In this document: in pieces, positions 42,069 through 52,663 of the stretch
Position numbering within the stretch: the first letter of the stretch is position 1
Layout: every line of letters starts with the position of its first letter
NCBI RefSeq assembly: GCF_000203915.1
Contig: NC_008390.1
Location: 2,046,001 to 2,110,000 of the forward strand
Direction of reading: 5' to 3'
Source of the DNA: Burkholderia ambifaria AMMD
GTDB lineage: Bacteria; Pseudomonadota; Gammaproteobacteria; Burkholderiales; Burkholderiaceae
Length of the DNA stretch: 64,000 bases
The notes under the pieces: generated by a model
Seen by the model: only the letters and a program-made list of their open reading frames with translations
The model's database searches: none
What the model was told of the DNA's origin: nothing
Made by a program: the position numbers and the translations under genes

Positions 42069-45000
42069 CAGCCGATCCAGCGGCGTGCGTTACGGAACAC
42101 GCGCATCCACGGGCTCGCTTCGTCCCAGTCTTCCGGATGCCAGCTCATCGTGACCGTGCGGTGCACGCGCTCCATGTGCGGCATCAGCACCGAGAAGCGG
42201 CCGTCGGCCGTCGTGACCGACGTGATGCCGGCCGGCGACCCGTTCGGGTTGAACGGATAGCGCTCGGTCGCTTCGCCGCGGTGGTCGATGTAGCGCATCG
42301 CGACCGCGACGCGATCGATGTCGCCCTGCTGCGAGAAGTCCGCATAGCCTTCGCCGTGTGCGACCGCCACCGGAATCCGCGAGCCTTCCATCCCCGCGAA
42401 GAAGATCGACGGCGACTTCTCGACTTCGACGAACGAGAAGCGCGCCTCGAACTGCTCCGACTTGTTGCGCGTGAACTTCGGCCACGCCTCGGCGCCCGGA
42501 ATCATCGACGCGAGGCTCGACAGCATCTGGCAACCGTTGCAGATGCCGAGCGCGAACGTGTCGGGGCGCGCGAAGAACGCCGAGAACATGTCGGCGAGGT
42601 TCGCGTTGAAGCGGATCGTCTTCGCCCAGCCTTCGCCGGCGCCCAGCACGTCGCCGTACGAGAAACCGCCGCACGCCACCGCGCCCGCGAAATCGGCGAG
42701 CGTCGCGCGGCCCGCGAGCAGGTCGCTCATGTGCACGTCGTGCGCGTCGAAGCCCGCGCGGTCGAACGCGTACGCCGTTTCGAGGTGCGAGTTCACACCC
42801 TGCTCGCGCAGGATCGCGACGCGCGGGCGTGCGCCCGTCGCGATGAACGGCGCGGCGATGTCGTCGGCCGGATCGAACGTCAGCACCGGCGAGATGCCCG
42901 GGTCCGCCGCATCGAGCAGCGCGTCGTATTCGGCGTCCGCGCAAGCCGGGTTGTCGCGCAGGCGCGCGATGCGCCAGCTCACTTCGCCCCACGCACGATG
43001 AAGCTCGGCGCGCGGCGCGTCGAAGATCTTCTTCGCATCGCGGTACACCTCGATCACGTCGCGGTCGTTGACCGTGCCGATCACGTGCGAGCACGCCGAC
43101 AGGCCGAACTCGCGCAGCGCGCCGAGCACCGCGTCGCGATCGGCCGCGCGCACCTGCACGACGGCGCCGAGTTCTTCCGAGAACAGCGCGCGCAGCGTGC
43201 GATCCTCGCGACGGCCGCTCGTCTGCTTCGCCCAGTCCTTCGCGTCGCCGTAGTCGGATTCGTGATTCGGGTCGAGCGTCAGCATGTCGACGTTCAGCGA
43301 CACGCCCGCGTGACCCGCGAACGCCATTTCGCACACGGTCGCCCACAGGCCGCCGTCCGAGCGGTCGTGGTACGCGAGCAGCTTGTCTTGCGCGTTGAGC
43401 GACTGGATCGCGTTGAAGAAACGCTTCAGGTCTTCCGGATCGTCGACGTCCGGCGTCGCGTCACCGACCTGCTGCGTGACCTGCGCGAAGATGCTGCCGC
43501 CCATCCGGTGCTTGCCGCGGCCGAGATCGATCGCGATCAGCACGCTGTCGCCCGCGTCGGCGATGCGGCGCAGTTGCGGCGTCAGGTGGCGGCGCACGTC
43601 CTCGACCGGTGCGAACGCGGAGATGATCAGCGACACCGGCGACACCACTTCCTTCGCGACGCCCTGCTCGTCCCACTTGGTCTTCATCGACAGCGAGTCC
43701 TTGCCGACCGGAATGCCGATCCCGAGCGCCGGGCACAGCTCCATGCCGATCGCCCGGACCGTATCGAACAGCGCGGCGTCCTCGCCGGCCGTGCCGCACG
43801 CCGCCATCCAGTTCGCCGACAGCTTCAGCTTGTCGAGCGACGCGATCGGCGCGCTCGCGATGTTCGTGATCGCCTCGCCGACGGCCATGCGGCCCGATGC
43901 CGGCGCGTCGATCACCGCGAGCGGCGTGCGCTCGGCCATCGTCATCGCCTCGCCCTTGAAGCCCGCGTAGTCGAGTGCGGTCACCGCGCAGTCGGCCACC
44001 GGCACCTGCCACGGGCCGACCATCTGGTCGCGCACCGACGTGCCGCCGACCGAACGGTCGCCGATCGTGATCAGGAACGACTTGCTGCCGACCGTCGGGT
44101 GCTTCAGCACGTCGACCGCGACTTCCGACAGCGCGATGCCCGTCACGTCGACCGGCGCGCGCTCGGTGGCGACGCGCGTGACGTCGCGATGCATGCGCGG
44201 CGGTTTGCCGAGCAACACTTCCATCGGCATGTCGACCGGGTATTCGTCGGCGCCCGTCGCTTCGTCGTCGACGAGCTTCAGCTGGCGTTCGTCGGTCGCG
44301 ACACCGACCACCGCGAACGGGCAGCGCTCGCGTGCGCAGATCGCCTCGAAGCGCGGCAGGTCGGCCGGCGCGATTGCCAGCACGTAGCGCTCCTGCGCCT
44401 CGTTCGACCAGATTTCGCGCGGCGACAGGCCCGATTCCTCGAGCGCGACCTTGCGCAGTTCGAAGCGCGCACCCTTGCCCGCGCCGTCGACGATCTCGGG
44501 GAACGCGTTCGACAGGCCGCCCGCGCCGACGTCGTGGATGCTCAGGATCGGGTTTTCCGCGCCGAGCTGCCAGCAGCCGTTGATCACTTCCTGCGCGCGC
44601 CGCTCGATTTCCGGGTTGCCGCGCTGCACCGAGTCGAAGTCGAGTTCGGCCGTGTTCGCGCCGGTCGCCATCGAGCTCGCCGCGCCGCCGCCCATGCCGA
44701 TCCGCATGCCGGGGCCGCCGATCTGGATCAGCAGGGAGCCTGCCGGCACGTCGTGCTTGTGCGTATGCTGATCCGCGATGTTGCCGAGGCCGCCCGCGAT
44801 CATGATCGGCTTGTGATAGCCGCGCACCTGACCGTCGACGTTCTGCTCGTACACGCGGAAGTAGCCGCCGAGGTTCGGACGGCCGAATTCGTTGTTGAAC
44901 GCGGCGCCGCCGAGCGGGCCGTCGATCATGATCTGCAGCGGCGACGCGATGCGGTCCGGACGGCCGTACGGGCCGTGCACGTCGTTCGGGTTGCGCTCGC

Positions 45001-46132
45001 CGAGCGGCTGCGCCGCGTCGCGGGCGTTTTCCCACGACTGGCGTGCGCCGGGCAGGTCGAGGTTCGACACGGTGAAACCGGTGAGGCCGGCCTTCGGACG
45101 CGCACCACGGCCCGTCGCGCCTTCGTCGCGGATCTCGCCGCCCGCGCCGGTCGCCGCGCCCGGGAACGGCGAGATCGCCGTCGGGTGATTGTGCGTCTCG
45201 ACCTTCATCAGCGTGTGCGTGAGCTCGGTGTGGCGCCCATAGCGCTCACCCGGCTCGCCGGCCGCGCCCGCGTTGCGCGGGAACCAGCGCTCGGCTTCGG
45301 CGCCGACCATGATCGACGAGTTGTCCGAATACGCGACGATCGTGCCCTGCGGGCTCAGCTTCTCGGTGTTGCGGATCATCGCGAACAGCGACATGTCCTG
45401 CGGCTCGCCGTCGATCGTCCACTGCGCGTTGAAGATCTTGTGGCGGCAGTGCTCGCTGTTCGCCTGCGCGAACATCATCAGCTCGACGTCGGTCGGGTTG
45501 CGTTCGAGCTTGCGGAACGCGTCGACCAGGTAGTCGATTTCGTCATCGGCGAGCGCGAGGCCCAGCTCGACGTTCGCGCGCTCGAGCGCGGCGCGGCCGA
45601 CGCCCAGCACGTCGACGGTCGCGAGCGGCTTGGCCGGCAGTTCGTCGAACAGGTGCTTCGCGTCGTCGCGCGCGGCGACCACGCTTTCGGTCATCCGGTC
45701 ATGCAGCGCGGCCGCGACCGCCGCGCGCGCGTCGTCGGACAGCGCCTTCTTGCCGCCGAGCAGGCCCGACTTCAGCGTGACCGTGAATTCGACGCCGCGC
45801 TCGATGCGACGCACCTGCGTGAGGCCGCAGTGCTGCGCGATGTCGGTCGCCTTGCTGGCCCACGGCGAAACCGTGCCGAAGCGCGGCAGCACGACGAAGG
45901 TCTCGGTCGCGCCCTTCTCGGCCGCCGGCTCGAACGGCGCGCCGTAGTGCATCAGCGCGTCGATGCGGGCGCTGTCGTCGGCCGACAGCGGCTCGGCCGC
46001 ATTGACGAAGTGCAGGAACTGGCCGCGCACCGCGACGATGTTGGCGTCGATTTGCCTGAGCGTGTCGAGCAGACGGGTTTGACGGAAATCGGAGAGGGCC
46101 GAAGCGCCGGGAAAACACGAGAAGTGAGCCAT
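42068..46132 (-). CDS. purL: Phosphoribosylformylglycinamidine synthase
   Basis: A 1354-residue large-type PurL, the usual length in proteobacteria. It converts FGAR, glutamine and ATP to FGAM in purine synthesis. Order of domains: N-terminal PurS-like, linker, two AIRS-like ATP-binding halves ([20 protein letters not shown] in the first) and a C-terminal glutaminase with Cys in [18 protein letters not shown] 46132 begins [20 protein letters not shown], the family start. Confidence 0.96.
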   Translation of the reverse strand: MAHFSCFPGASALSDFRQTRLLDTLRQIDANIVAVRGQFLHFVNAAEPLSADDSARIDALMHYGAPFEPAAEKGATETFVVLPRFGTVSPWASKATDIAQHCGLTQVRRIERGVEFTVTLKSGLLGGKKALSDDARAAVAAALHDRMTESVVAARDDAKHLFDELPAKPLATVDVLGVGRAALERANVELGLALADDEIDYLVDAFRKLERNPTDVELMMFAQANSEHCRHKIFNAQWTIDGEPQDMSLFAMIRNTEKLSPQGTIVAYSDNSSIMVGAEAERWFPRNAGAAGEPGERYGRHTELTHTLMKVETHNHPTAISPFPGAATGAGGEIRDEGATGRGARPKAGLTGFTVSNLDLPGARQSWENARDAAQPLGERNPNDVHGPYGRPDRIASPLQIMIDGPLGGAAFNNEFGRPNLGGYFRVYEQNVDGQVRGYHKPIMIAGGLGNIADQHTHKHDVPAGSLLIQIGGPGMRIGMGGGAASSMATGANTAELDFDSVQRGNPEIERRAQEVINGCWQLGAENPILSIHDVGAGGLSNAFPEIVDGAGKGARFELRKVALEESGLSPREIWSNEAQERYVLAIAPADLPRFEAICARERCPFAVVGVATDERQLKLVDDEATGADEYPVDMPMEVLLGKPPRMHRDVTRVATERAPVDVTGIALSEVAVDVLKHPTVGSKSFLITIGDRSVGGTSVRDQMVGPWQVPVADCAVTALDYAGFKGEAMTMAERTPLAVIDAPASGRMAVGEAITNIASAPIASLDKLKLSANWMAACGTAGEDAALFDTVRAIGMELCPALGIGIPVGKDSLSMKTKWDEQGVAKEVVSPVSLIISAFAPVEDVRRHLTPQLRRIADAGDSVLIAIDLGRGKHRMGGSIFAQVTQQVGDATPDVDDPEDLKRFFNAIQSLNAQDKLLAYHDRSDGGLWATVCEMAFAGHAGVSLNVDMLTLDPNHESDYGDAKDWAKQTSGRREDRTLRALFSEELGAVVQVRAADRDAVLGALREFGLSACSHVIGTVNDRDVIEVYRDAKKIFDAPRAELHRAWGEVSWRIARLRDNPACADAEYDALLDAADPGISPVLTFDPADDIAAPFIATGARPRVAILREQGVNSHLETAYAFDRAGFDAHDVHMSDLLAGRATLADFAGAVACGGFSYGDVLGAGEGWAKTIRFNANLADMFSAFFARPDTFALGICNGCQMLSSLASMIPGAEAWPKFTRNKSEQFEARFSFVEVEKSPSIFFAGMEGSRIPVAVAHGEGYADFSQQGDIDRVAVAMRYIDHRGEATERYPFNPNGSPAGITSVTTADGRFSVLMPHMERVHRTVTMSWHPEDWDEASPWMRVFRNARRWIG

Positions 46133-46483
46133 GGGCTGGACTGACGTCGATGAGTCGCGCGAGGTGGCGACGTGGGGCGAAAGGAAGGCCGTAATTATAC
46201 CCGGAAGTCGGTCGTCCCAGACCGGCCGATCGGGACCGGTCGCGCACCGCGACGGTGCACCGCAATCCGCCGCACCCGCCTCGCCGAGCCGCCCGCCCAT
46301 CCGCCCGCCGGCCCGGCGTGCCCGGCCGCGGCAGCCGGCGGCCGCACGATGGCGGAATCGGATGGACTCGCGTGGCGCCGGTTCGCGCGCTTTTGGCGCT
46401 ATCATTCCCGGTTCACCGGGCCGGGGGCCCGTCAGCGAATTCTCACCGGGCGGCGTGCGCGCCGCCCGTCATCGAAGCAATCC
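46133..46483. other. Divergent promoter region between purL and the oxidase gene
   Basis: 351 bases, GC-rich. An inverted repeat GACCGGCCGATCGGGACCGGTC-like element (about 46219-46240) lies in it; PurR-type or other operators cannot be assigned by eye. No gene. Confidence 0.35.
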
Positions 46484-47788
46484 ATGGATGTCATCGTCAT
46501 CGGCGGCGGACTCAGCGGCGTCGCCACCGCCTACCAATTGCGTGCGGCCGGCCATCGCGTGTGCGTGGTCGAGCGCCACGCGACCGTCGCGCAGGGTGCG
46601 ACCTACGGCGACGGCGGCGCACTGCTGCCGAGCCCGCTCGACGTCTGGTTCGGCCCCACCTTCATGCACCAGCGCCAGCCGCGCGACACCGGCATCGTGT
46701 ACAAGCCGGGCTTGAACGGCGGCGTGCGCCGCTTCGTCAAGCAGCTCGCGGCGCTGCGCGAGCCCGACGCATTCGTCGCGCAGTACGCACGGCTGCGCCC
46801 GCTGATCGACGCGTCGCGCGAGTCGCTCGCCGACATCGAGGCGCGCTTCCAGCTCGAATTCGAGCAGAAACCGGGGATCCTCCACGTCGTGCGCGACACG
46901 CGCGACTGGGACGCGCTGCAGCCGGCGCTCGACCTGCTGCGCACGCTCGACCAGCCGTACCGGGTGCTCACCGCCGACGAATGCGCGGCACTCGAGCCGT
47001 CGGTGCCGGCCGAGCCCGGCTTCGCCGGCGGCGTGCTGCTCGAGGCCGAGCGCACCGGCAACTGCCCGCTGTTCGCGAAGCTGGTCAAGCAGACGCTCGA
47101 CGAGCACGGCGTGCAGTTTCGCTTCGGCGCGGACGTCGCCGCGATCCGCGTCGACACCGGCCGCGCCGCGGTCGAGCTCGCGCCGCCGGCCGGCGGGCGG
47201 CATGCGACGAAGGCACACGAGGTCGACGTGATTTCGGCCGACGCGATCGTGGTCGCCGCCGGCGCCGGCAGCCTGCCGCTGCTGGAGCGGCTCGGCTGGC
47301 GGCTGCCGCTGCATCCGGTGCGCGCCCACACGCTGACCGCGCCGGTCGCGTACGAAGAACATGCGCCGCACCTGAGCGTCGTCGATTCGATCAAGCGGAT
47401 CTCGATCACGCGCACCCACCAGCGGTTGCGCGTCGGCGGCGGCGGCGTGCTGCAGAGCCTCGCCGACACCGCGAAGCCGCTTCCCGAGCCGTTGTCCGAG
47501 GCCGCGCTCGCGCTGCTCGGGCAGGCCGTCCACGACTGGGTGCCCGGCGCCGCAAAGATTTCCGCCGCGCTGTCGTGGCAAGGCACGCAGCTGCTGTCGC
47601 CGGACGGCCTGCCGGTCGTCGGTCCGACCCCGCATCCGCGCGTGTTCGTCAATTTCGGCCACGGCCCGGCCGGCTGGGGCCTCGCGTGCGGGTCTGCTAA
47701 AGTGGTGACCGACTGCGTGGGCGGCGCCGCGCAGCAGTGGCCGGCCGACACGCTCGCCGCGCTGAGCGCCGCGCGCTTCACGACCTGA
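46484..47788 (+). CDS. FAD-dependent D-amino-acid dehydrogenase-like oxidase (DadA family)
   Basis: A 434-residue DAO-family flavoenzyme. FAD-binding motif at the N-terminus, MDVIVIGGGLSGVATAYQLR, and the C-terminal FAD loop VFVNFGHGPAGWGLACGSAK. Resembles DadA, which oxidises D-amino acids, but other DAO-family substrates are possible. GC-rich leader with no good ribosome site; ATG 46484 is set by the Rossmann motif. Confidence 0.8.
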   Translation: MDVIVIGGGLSGVATAYQLRAAGHRVCVVERHATVAQGATYGDGGALLPSPLDVWFGPTFMHQRQPRDTGIVYKPGLNGGVRRFVKQLAALREPDAFVAQYARLRPLIDASRESLADIEARFQLEFEQKPGILHVVRDTRDWDALQPALDLLRTLDQPYRVLTADECAALEPSVPAEPGFAGGVLLEAERTGNCPLFAKLVKQTLDEHGVQFRFGADVAAIRVDTGRAAVELAPPAGGRHATKAHEVDVISADAIVVAAGAGSLPLLERLGWRLPLHPVRAHTLTAPVAYEEHAPHLSVVDSIKRISITRTHQRLRVGGGGVLQSLADTAKPLPEPLSEAALALLGQAVHDWVPGAAKISAALSWQGTQLLSPDGLPVVGPTPHPRVFVNFGHGPAGWGLACGSAKVVTDCVGGAAQQWPADTLAALSAARFTT

Positions 47789-47841
47789 CCGCCGCGGGCT
47801 CGCCCCCGGGGCGGCTTCCTCTTCGCCGCCATGACTCCGCG

Positions 47842-49386
47842 ATGACGAACACCCGCCCGCTTCCCGACTCCGCCCCGCTCGCGCTGCTGCGCGTCGCCGA
47901 CCTGCGCGCGGCCGAGGCCGCCGCAACCGCCGAACTGCCGCCGCACACGCTGATGGGCCGCGCGGGCACGGCCGCCGCGCGCTGGCTGTCCGAACGGGTC
48001 GCTGGCAACGAACGCCCGGTCTGGTTCGCGGTCGGCCCCGGCAACAACGGTGGCGACGCGCTGGTGGCCGCCGCGCAGCTGCAGCAGCTTGGCGTCGCCA
48101 CGCAGGCGTGGATGCCGCTGGCGGTCAAGCCGGACGATGCGCAATGGGCGCTCGGCCTCGCGCGCGCGGCCGGCGTGCCGCTGTCGACCGAACCACCCGC
48201 GTCGCTGGACGATTACGCGTGGGTCGTCGACGGATTGTTCGGCATCGGCCTCGGCCGCGCGCTCGACGGCCCGTTCGCCGCCCAGGCCGCGCGCATCGCC
48301 GCGCACACACGAAACGGCGGCCGCGTGCTCGCGCTCGACGTGCCGAGCGGACTGGACAGCGACACAGGCCGGATCGTCGGCGCGGGCGTCGCCGTCGCCG
48401 CGACCCATACGCTCACCTTCATCGGCGCGAAGCCGGGCCTTTACACGGGCGACGGCCGCGATCTCGCCGGCGAGATTCACATCGCGTCGCTCGACGTCGC
48501 ACCGCCCGCCACGCCGGCCGTCGTGCTGAATGCGCCGGCCCGGTTCGCCGCCGCGCTGCCCGCCCGCGCGTTCGCATCGCACAAGGGCACGTTCGGCAGC
48601 CTGGCGGTGCTCGGCGGCGACACCGGCATGTGCGGCGCGCCGATCCTCGCCGCGCGCGCCGCGCTGTTCGCGGGGGCCGGCAAGGTGCATGTCGGCTTCC
48701 TCGGCGCCGGCGCGCCGCCGTACGACCCGCCTTTTCCGGAGCTGATGCTGCATCCGGCGGACGGCCTCGATCTCGATGCGATGTCCGCGATCGCGGCAGG
48801 CTGCGGCCTCGGCCCGCGCGAGGCCGCGGCAACCCTCGTGCGTGACGTGCTCGCGCACGACGCCGTGACGCTGCTCGACGCCGACGCGCTGAACCTCGTC
48901 GCGACCCACGCCGAGCTCGCGACCGCCGTTGCCGCCCGCGGCGCGCGCGGCCTCGCGTGCGTGCTGACGCCGCATCCGCTCGAGGCGGCACGGCTGCTCG
49001 GCAGCGATACCGCGACGGTGCAGCAGGATCGGCTGGCCGCGGCCCAGGCGCTGGCCGCGCGCTACGCGAGCATCGTCGTGCTGAAGGGCTCGGGCACGGT
49101 GATTGCCGCGCCCGACGGCCGCCTGACGGTGAACCCGACCGGCAATGCCGCGCTCGCGACCGGCGGCACCGGCGACGTGCTCGGCGGCCTGATCGGCGCG
49201 CTGCTCGCGCAGCGCGTCGCGCCGTACGAAGCCGCGCTCGCGGGCGTGTATCTGCACGGCCTCGCGGCCGACACATTGACCGCGAACGGCAACGGCCCGG
49301 CCGGCCTCGTCGCGGGCGAACTCGCGCCGATGGTGCGCACGCTGATCAATCGCCTTTTTTACCCGTCGCCGCGCGCCGACATATAA
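47842..49386 (+). CDS. nnr: Bifunctional NAD(P)H-hydrate repair enzyme
   Basis: A 514-residue fusion: N-terminal YjeF epimerase (about 1-215; GPGNNGGDALVAAAQLQQLG) and C-terminal ADP/ATP-dependent dehydratase (about 230-514; TVNPTGNAALATGGTGDVLG). Together they restore NAD(P)H damaged by hydration. A short gap separates it from the oxidase gene; pgi follows. Confidence 0.93.
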   Translation: MTNTRPLPDSAPLALLRVADLRAAEAAATAELPPHTLMGRAGTAAARWLSERVAGNERPVWFAVGPGNNGGDALVAAAQLQQLGVATQAWMPLAVKPDDAQWALGLARAAGVPLSTEPPASLDDYAWVVDGLFGIGLGRALDGPFAAQAARIAAHTRNGGRVLALDVPSGLDSDTGRIVGAGVAVAATHTLTFIGAKPGLYTGDGRDLAGEIHIASLDVAPPATPAVVLNAPARFAAALPARAFASHKGTFGSLAVLGGDTGMCGAPILAARAALFAGAGKVHVGFLGAGAPPYDPPFPELMLHPADGLDLDAMSAIAAGCGLGPREAAATLVRDVLAHDAVTLLDADALNLVATHAELATAVAARGARGLACVLTPHPLEAARLLGSDTATVQQDRLAAAQALAARYASIVVLKGSGTVIAAPDGRLTVNPTGNAALATGGTGDVLGGLIGALLAQRVAPYEAALAGVYLHGLAADTLTANGNGPAGLVAGELAPMVRTLINRLFYPSPRADI

Positions 49387-49497
49387 CGCCGCTATACTGA
49401 GTGCCCCGCCGCACGGCGGGCCCTCTCGTCCGCCGGCCTTCCGATCCCGATGAGCCGGCGCGGCATTCCTCCCGATTCACGCTTCACTCGAACCGCC

Positions 49498-51120
49498 ATG
49501 ACGCTGAATTCGCTCCCCGCCTGGACTGCCCTTCAATCCCACTTCGAACAAATCCGCCATGCGCGGCTGCGCGACTGGTTCGCGCCGGAAAACGACCGCG
49601 CGCCGACCCGTGCCGAACGCTTCACGATTCCCGGCGGCGGCCTTGCGGCCGACTTGTCGAAGAACCGCATCAACGACGACACGCTGCGCCTGCTCGTGCA
49701 ACTGGCCCGCGAAGCGGGCGTCGAAGCGCGCCGCGACGCGATGTTCGCCGGCGAGATCGTCAACCCGACCGAAGGCCGCGCCGCGTTGCATACGGCATTG
49801 CGCGCGACCGACCCGCACGCGCCGTTCCATGCGCAGATCAGCGCCGAGCGCGCGAAGATGGCGACCTTCGCGCGCGCCGTGCGCAGCGGCGCGTGGACCG
49901 GCTACACCGGCAAGCGCATCCGCCACGTGATCAACATCGGCATCGGCGGTTCGGATCTCGGCCCGAAGATGGTCACGCATGCGCTGCATCACGTCGCGAG
50001 CCCGGACATCTCGACTCACTTCGTGTCGAACGTCGACGGCGCCGATCTCGCGCGCGTGCTCGAACAGGTCGATCCGGAGGAAACGCTCGCGATCATCGTG
50101 TCGAAGACTTTCACGACGCTCGAGACGATGACGAACGCACGCTCGCTGCGCGATTGGTTCGTCGCGCGCGGCTGCCCCGAGGCCGCCCTCGCGAAGCACT
50201 TCGTCGGCGTGTCGGCGAACCCGGCCGAAGTCGTGAAGTTCGGCATCGACGCGGACAACGTGTTCGAAATGTGGGACTGGGTCGGCGGCCGCTATTCGCT
50301 GTGGTCGGCGGTCGGCCTGTCGATCATGATCGCGATCGGGCCCGAGCAGTTCGACGAACTGCTCGCCGGCGCGAACGACATGGACCGCCATTTCCGCCAG
50401 GCGCCGCTCGAACGCAACCTGCCGGTGCTGCTCGGCCTGATCGGCATCTGGTACCGCAACTTCTTCGGCTCGCAGAGCTATCTCGTCGCGCCGTATTCGG
50501 AAGCGCTGCACTACCTGCCGTCGTACCTGCAGCAGCTCGAGATGGAAAGCAACGGCAAGTCCGCACGCCTGGACGGCACGTTCGTCGACTACCCGACGTC
50601 GGCCGTCACGTGGGGCGAGCCGGGCACCAACGGCCAGCACGCGTTCTTCCAGATGCTGCACCAGGGCCCGACGATCGTGCCGATCGACTTCATCGCGGTG
50701 CTGACGCCCGAGCATCCGCTCGCGAGCCATCATCCGAAGCTGCTCGCGAACTGCTTCGCGCAGAGCGAAGCGCTGATGCTCGGCCGCACGCTCGACGAAG
50801 CGCGCAAGGTCGCCGGCCCCGGCAAGGAAGCGCTCGCGCCGCACCTGACGTTCCCCGGCAACCGGCCGACGACGACGCTGCTGGTGGATGCGCTGACGCC
50901 GCGCACGCTCGGCGCGCTGATCGCGCTCTACGAGCACAAGGTGCTGGTGCAGGCGACGGTGTGGGACATCAATCCGTTCGACCAGTGGGGCGTCGAGCTC
51001 GGCAAGATTCTCGGCAAGGTCGTCGAAGCCGACCTGTCGGCCGAGTCGGTCGATCCCGCGAAGCACGATTCGTCGACGACCGCGCTGATCGAGCGCGCGC
51101 GTGCGGCGCTCAAGCGCTGA
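49498..51120 (+). CDS. pgi: Glucose-6-phosphate isomerase
   Basis: A 540-residue PGI. Phosphate-binding [19 protein letters not shown], the sugar-binding [19 protein letters not shown] and the C-terminal [19 protein letters not shown] are all present. It interconverts glucose-6-phosphate and fructose-6-phosphate. It ends convergently with the ABC ATPase gene; an 11-bp inverted repeat (51141-51151, 51166-51176) lies between. Confidence 0.96.
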   Translation: MTLNSLPAWTALQSHFEQIRHARLRDWFAPENDRAPTRAERFTIPGGGLAADLSKNRINDDTLRLLVQLAREAGVEARRDAMFAGEIVNPTEGRAALHTALRATDPHAPFHAQISAERAKMATFARAVRSGAWTGYTGKRIRHVINIGIGGSDLGPKMVTHALHHVASPDISTHFVSNVDGADLARVLEQVDPEETLAIIVSKTFTTLETMTNARSLRDWFVARGCPEAALAKHFVGVSANPAEVVKFGIDADNVFEMWDWVGGRYSLWSAVGLSIMIAIGPEQFDELLAGANDMDRHFRQAPLERNLPVLLGLIGIWYRNFFGSQSYLVAPYSEALHYLPSYLQQLEMESNGKSARLDGTFVDYPTSAVTWGEPGTNGQHAFFQMLHQGPTIVPIDFIAVLTPEHPLASHHPKLLANCFAQSEALMLGRTLDEARKVAGPGKEALAPHLTFPGNRPTTTLLVDALTPRTLGALIALYEHKVLVQATVWDINPFDQWGVELGKILGKVVEADLSAESVDPAKHDSSTTALIERARAALKR

Positions 51121-51195
51121 CGCGACAGCGTCTTGCGCATGCCGGTCGCACCGGCAATTGACCGTGTGCGACCGGCGCAAGCATTCAGCGCCGTG

Positions 51196-51897
51196 CTACG
51201 CGGCCTGCGGCGCGACGATGCGTCCGGCGTCGATCGTGACCGTCGTCGCGCAGCGGCGCGCGAGTTCGGCATCGTGCGTGACGAGCACGAGCGTCGCGCC
51301 GTGCGCGCGATTCAGTTCGAACATCAGGTCGATGACCGCGTGGCCCGTGGCCGCATCGAGGCTGCCGGTGGGTTCGTCGGCGAACAGGATCGCCGGGTGC
51401 GTGACGAACGCGCGCGCGAGCGCGACGCGCTGCTGTTCGCCACCGGACAGCAGCTTCGGATAATGCGCGGTGCGCTCGCCGAGACCGACCTGCACGAGCA
51501 GCGCGCGGGCCCGCTCGGCCGCTTCGCGCGCACCGATGCCGCCCCGCAGCTCGAGCGGCAGCATCACGTTCTCGAGCGCCGTGAGGTGCGGCATCAACTG
51601 GAATGACTGGAACACGAATCCGACGGCGCCGTTGCGCAGCGCGGCGCGCTCGTCCTCGTCGAGCTGGTCGAGCGCGCGCCCGAGCAGGCGAACCGTGCCG
51701 CTCGTCGCGCTGTCCAACCCCGCAAGCAGGCCGAGCAGCGTCGATTTGCCGGACCCCGACGCACCGACGATCGCGAGGCTGCTGCCGGATCGCACACTGA
51801 GCGTGATGCCGTCGAGGATCGTCAGCTCGCCCGTTGCATCGGCGACCCGCTTGCATACGTCTTGGACTTCGATGATCGGATCGGTAATCTTGAACAT
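51196..51897 (-). CDS. ABC transporter ATPase (YbbA/LolD type)
   Basis: A 233-residue ATPase: Walker A GASGSGKSTLLGLLAGLD, signature LLSGGEQQRVALARAF, Walker B ILFADEPTGSLD. In E. coli ybbA is likewise divergent from tesA and has the permease ybbP beside it; here no permease follows, pgi does. Its start codon overlaps that of tesA (CATG). Confidence 0.88.
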   Translation of the reverse strand: MFKITDPIIEVQDVCKRVADATGELTILDGITLSVRSGSSLAIVGASGSGKSTLLGLLAGLDSATSGTVRLLGRALDQLDEDERAALRNGAVGFVFQSFQLMPHLTALENVMLPLELRGGIGAREAAERARALLVQVGLGERTAHYPKLLSGGEQQRVALARAFVTHPAILFADEPTGSLDAATGHAVIDLMFELNRAHGATLVLVTHDAELARRCATTVTIDAGRIVAPQAA

Positions 51898-52573
51898 GGA
51901 CACGACATTCCACTGGAAGAGACGCGCGGCGCTCGCCGCGCTGCTGGGTACGTTGCTCGCAGCAACCGTGCCCGCACGCGCCGCAACGGCGGCCCCGACA
52001 TCGGGCCAGGGCCGGCCCGCGCTCGTCGTGCTGGGCGACAGCCTGTCGGCCGAATACGGGCTGCCGCGCGACACCGGCTGGGTTGCGCTGCTGCGGCAAC
52101 GGCTCGCGACCGAGCGAATCGATTATAGCGTCGCGAACGCAAGCATCAGCGGCGACACCACGAGCGGCGGCCGCGCACGGCTGCCCGCGGTGCTGCAACG
52201 GCTCAAGCCGTCGATCGTCGTCGTCGAGCTCGGGTCGAACGACGCGCTGCGCGGCGTGCCGCTCGCGACGACCGAGCAGAACCTGCGTGACATCATCGCC
52301 GATGCGCGGCAAGCGCGTGCGAAGGTCGTGCTGGTCGGCATGTACGTGCCGCCCAACTACGGGCCCGATTACACGCAGAAATTCCATGCGCTCTATACGC
52401 GGCTGTCGAAGGAGCTCGGCGTCCCGCTCGTGCCGTTCCTGCTGGCCGGCATCGAAAACAAGCCGGAGATGTTCCAGTCGGACCAGATGCATCCCACGCA
52501 GCAGGCGCAGGGCGTCCTGCTCGACAACGTCTGGCCCGCGCTGAAACCGCTGCTCGGTAAACCGCGCGGCTGA
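51896..52573 (+). CDS. tesA: Periplasmic GDSL esterase / thioesterase I
   Basis: A 225-residue SGNH hydrolase with Sec signal peptide (ALLGTLLAATVPARAATA). Blocks: I LGDSLSAEYGLP (nucleophile Ser), II NASISGDTTSGG, III VELGSNDALRG, V QSDQMHPTQQ (Asp-His). Hydrolyses acyl-CoA and various esters in the periplasm. Start codon is shared in part with the ABC gene. Confidence 0.9.
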   Translation: MDTTFHWKRRAALAALLGTLLAATVPARAATAAPTSGQGRPALVVLGDSLSAEYGLPRDTGWVALLRQRLATERIDYSVANASISGDTTSGGRARLPAVLQRLKPSIVVVELGSNDALRGVPLATTEQNLRDIIADARQARAKVVLVGMYVPPNYGPDYTQKFHALYTRLSKELGVPLVPFLLAGIENKPEMFQSDQMHPTQQAQGVLLDNVWPALKPLLGKPRG

Positions 52574-52599
52574 CCCGACTATTCACCGTCGCCGGAAAG

Positions 52600-52627
52600 C
52601 AAAAAGCCCCGCTCGCAGCGGGGCTTT
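52600..52627. terminator. Bidirectional terminator between tesA and ppiD
   Basis: Stem AAAGCCCCGCT/AGCGGGGCTTT (52603-52613 with 52617-52627), flanked by A- and T-runs. Serves both convergent genes. Confidence 0.88.
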
Positions 52628-52663
52628 CTGTTGTTGCGTGCGAAACCGTGAACGGCGCTACGC

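Noticed and set aside
42050..46144. Rightward 1364-codon frame over purL
   Set aside because: Antisense shadow; purL is certain.
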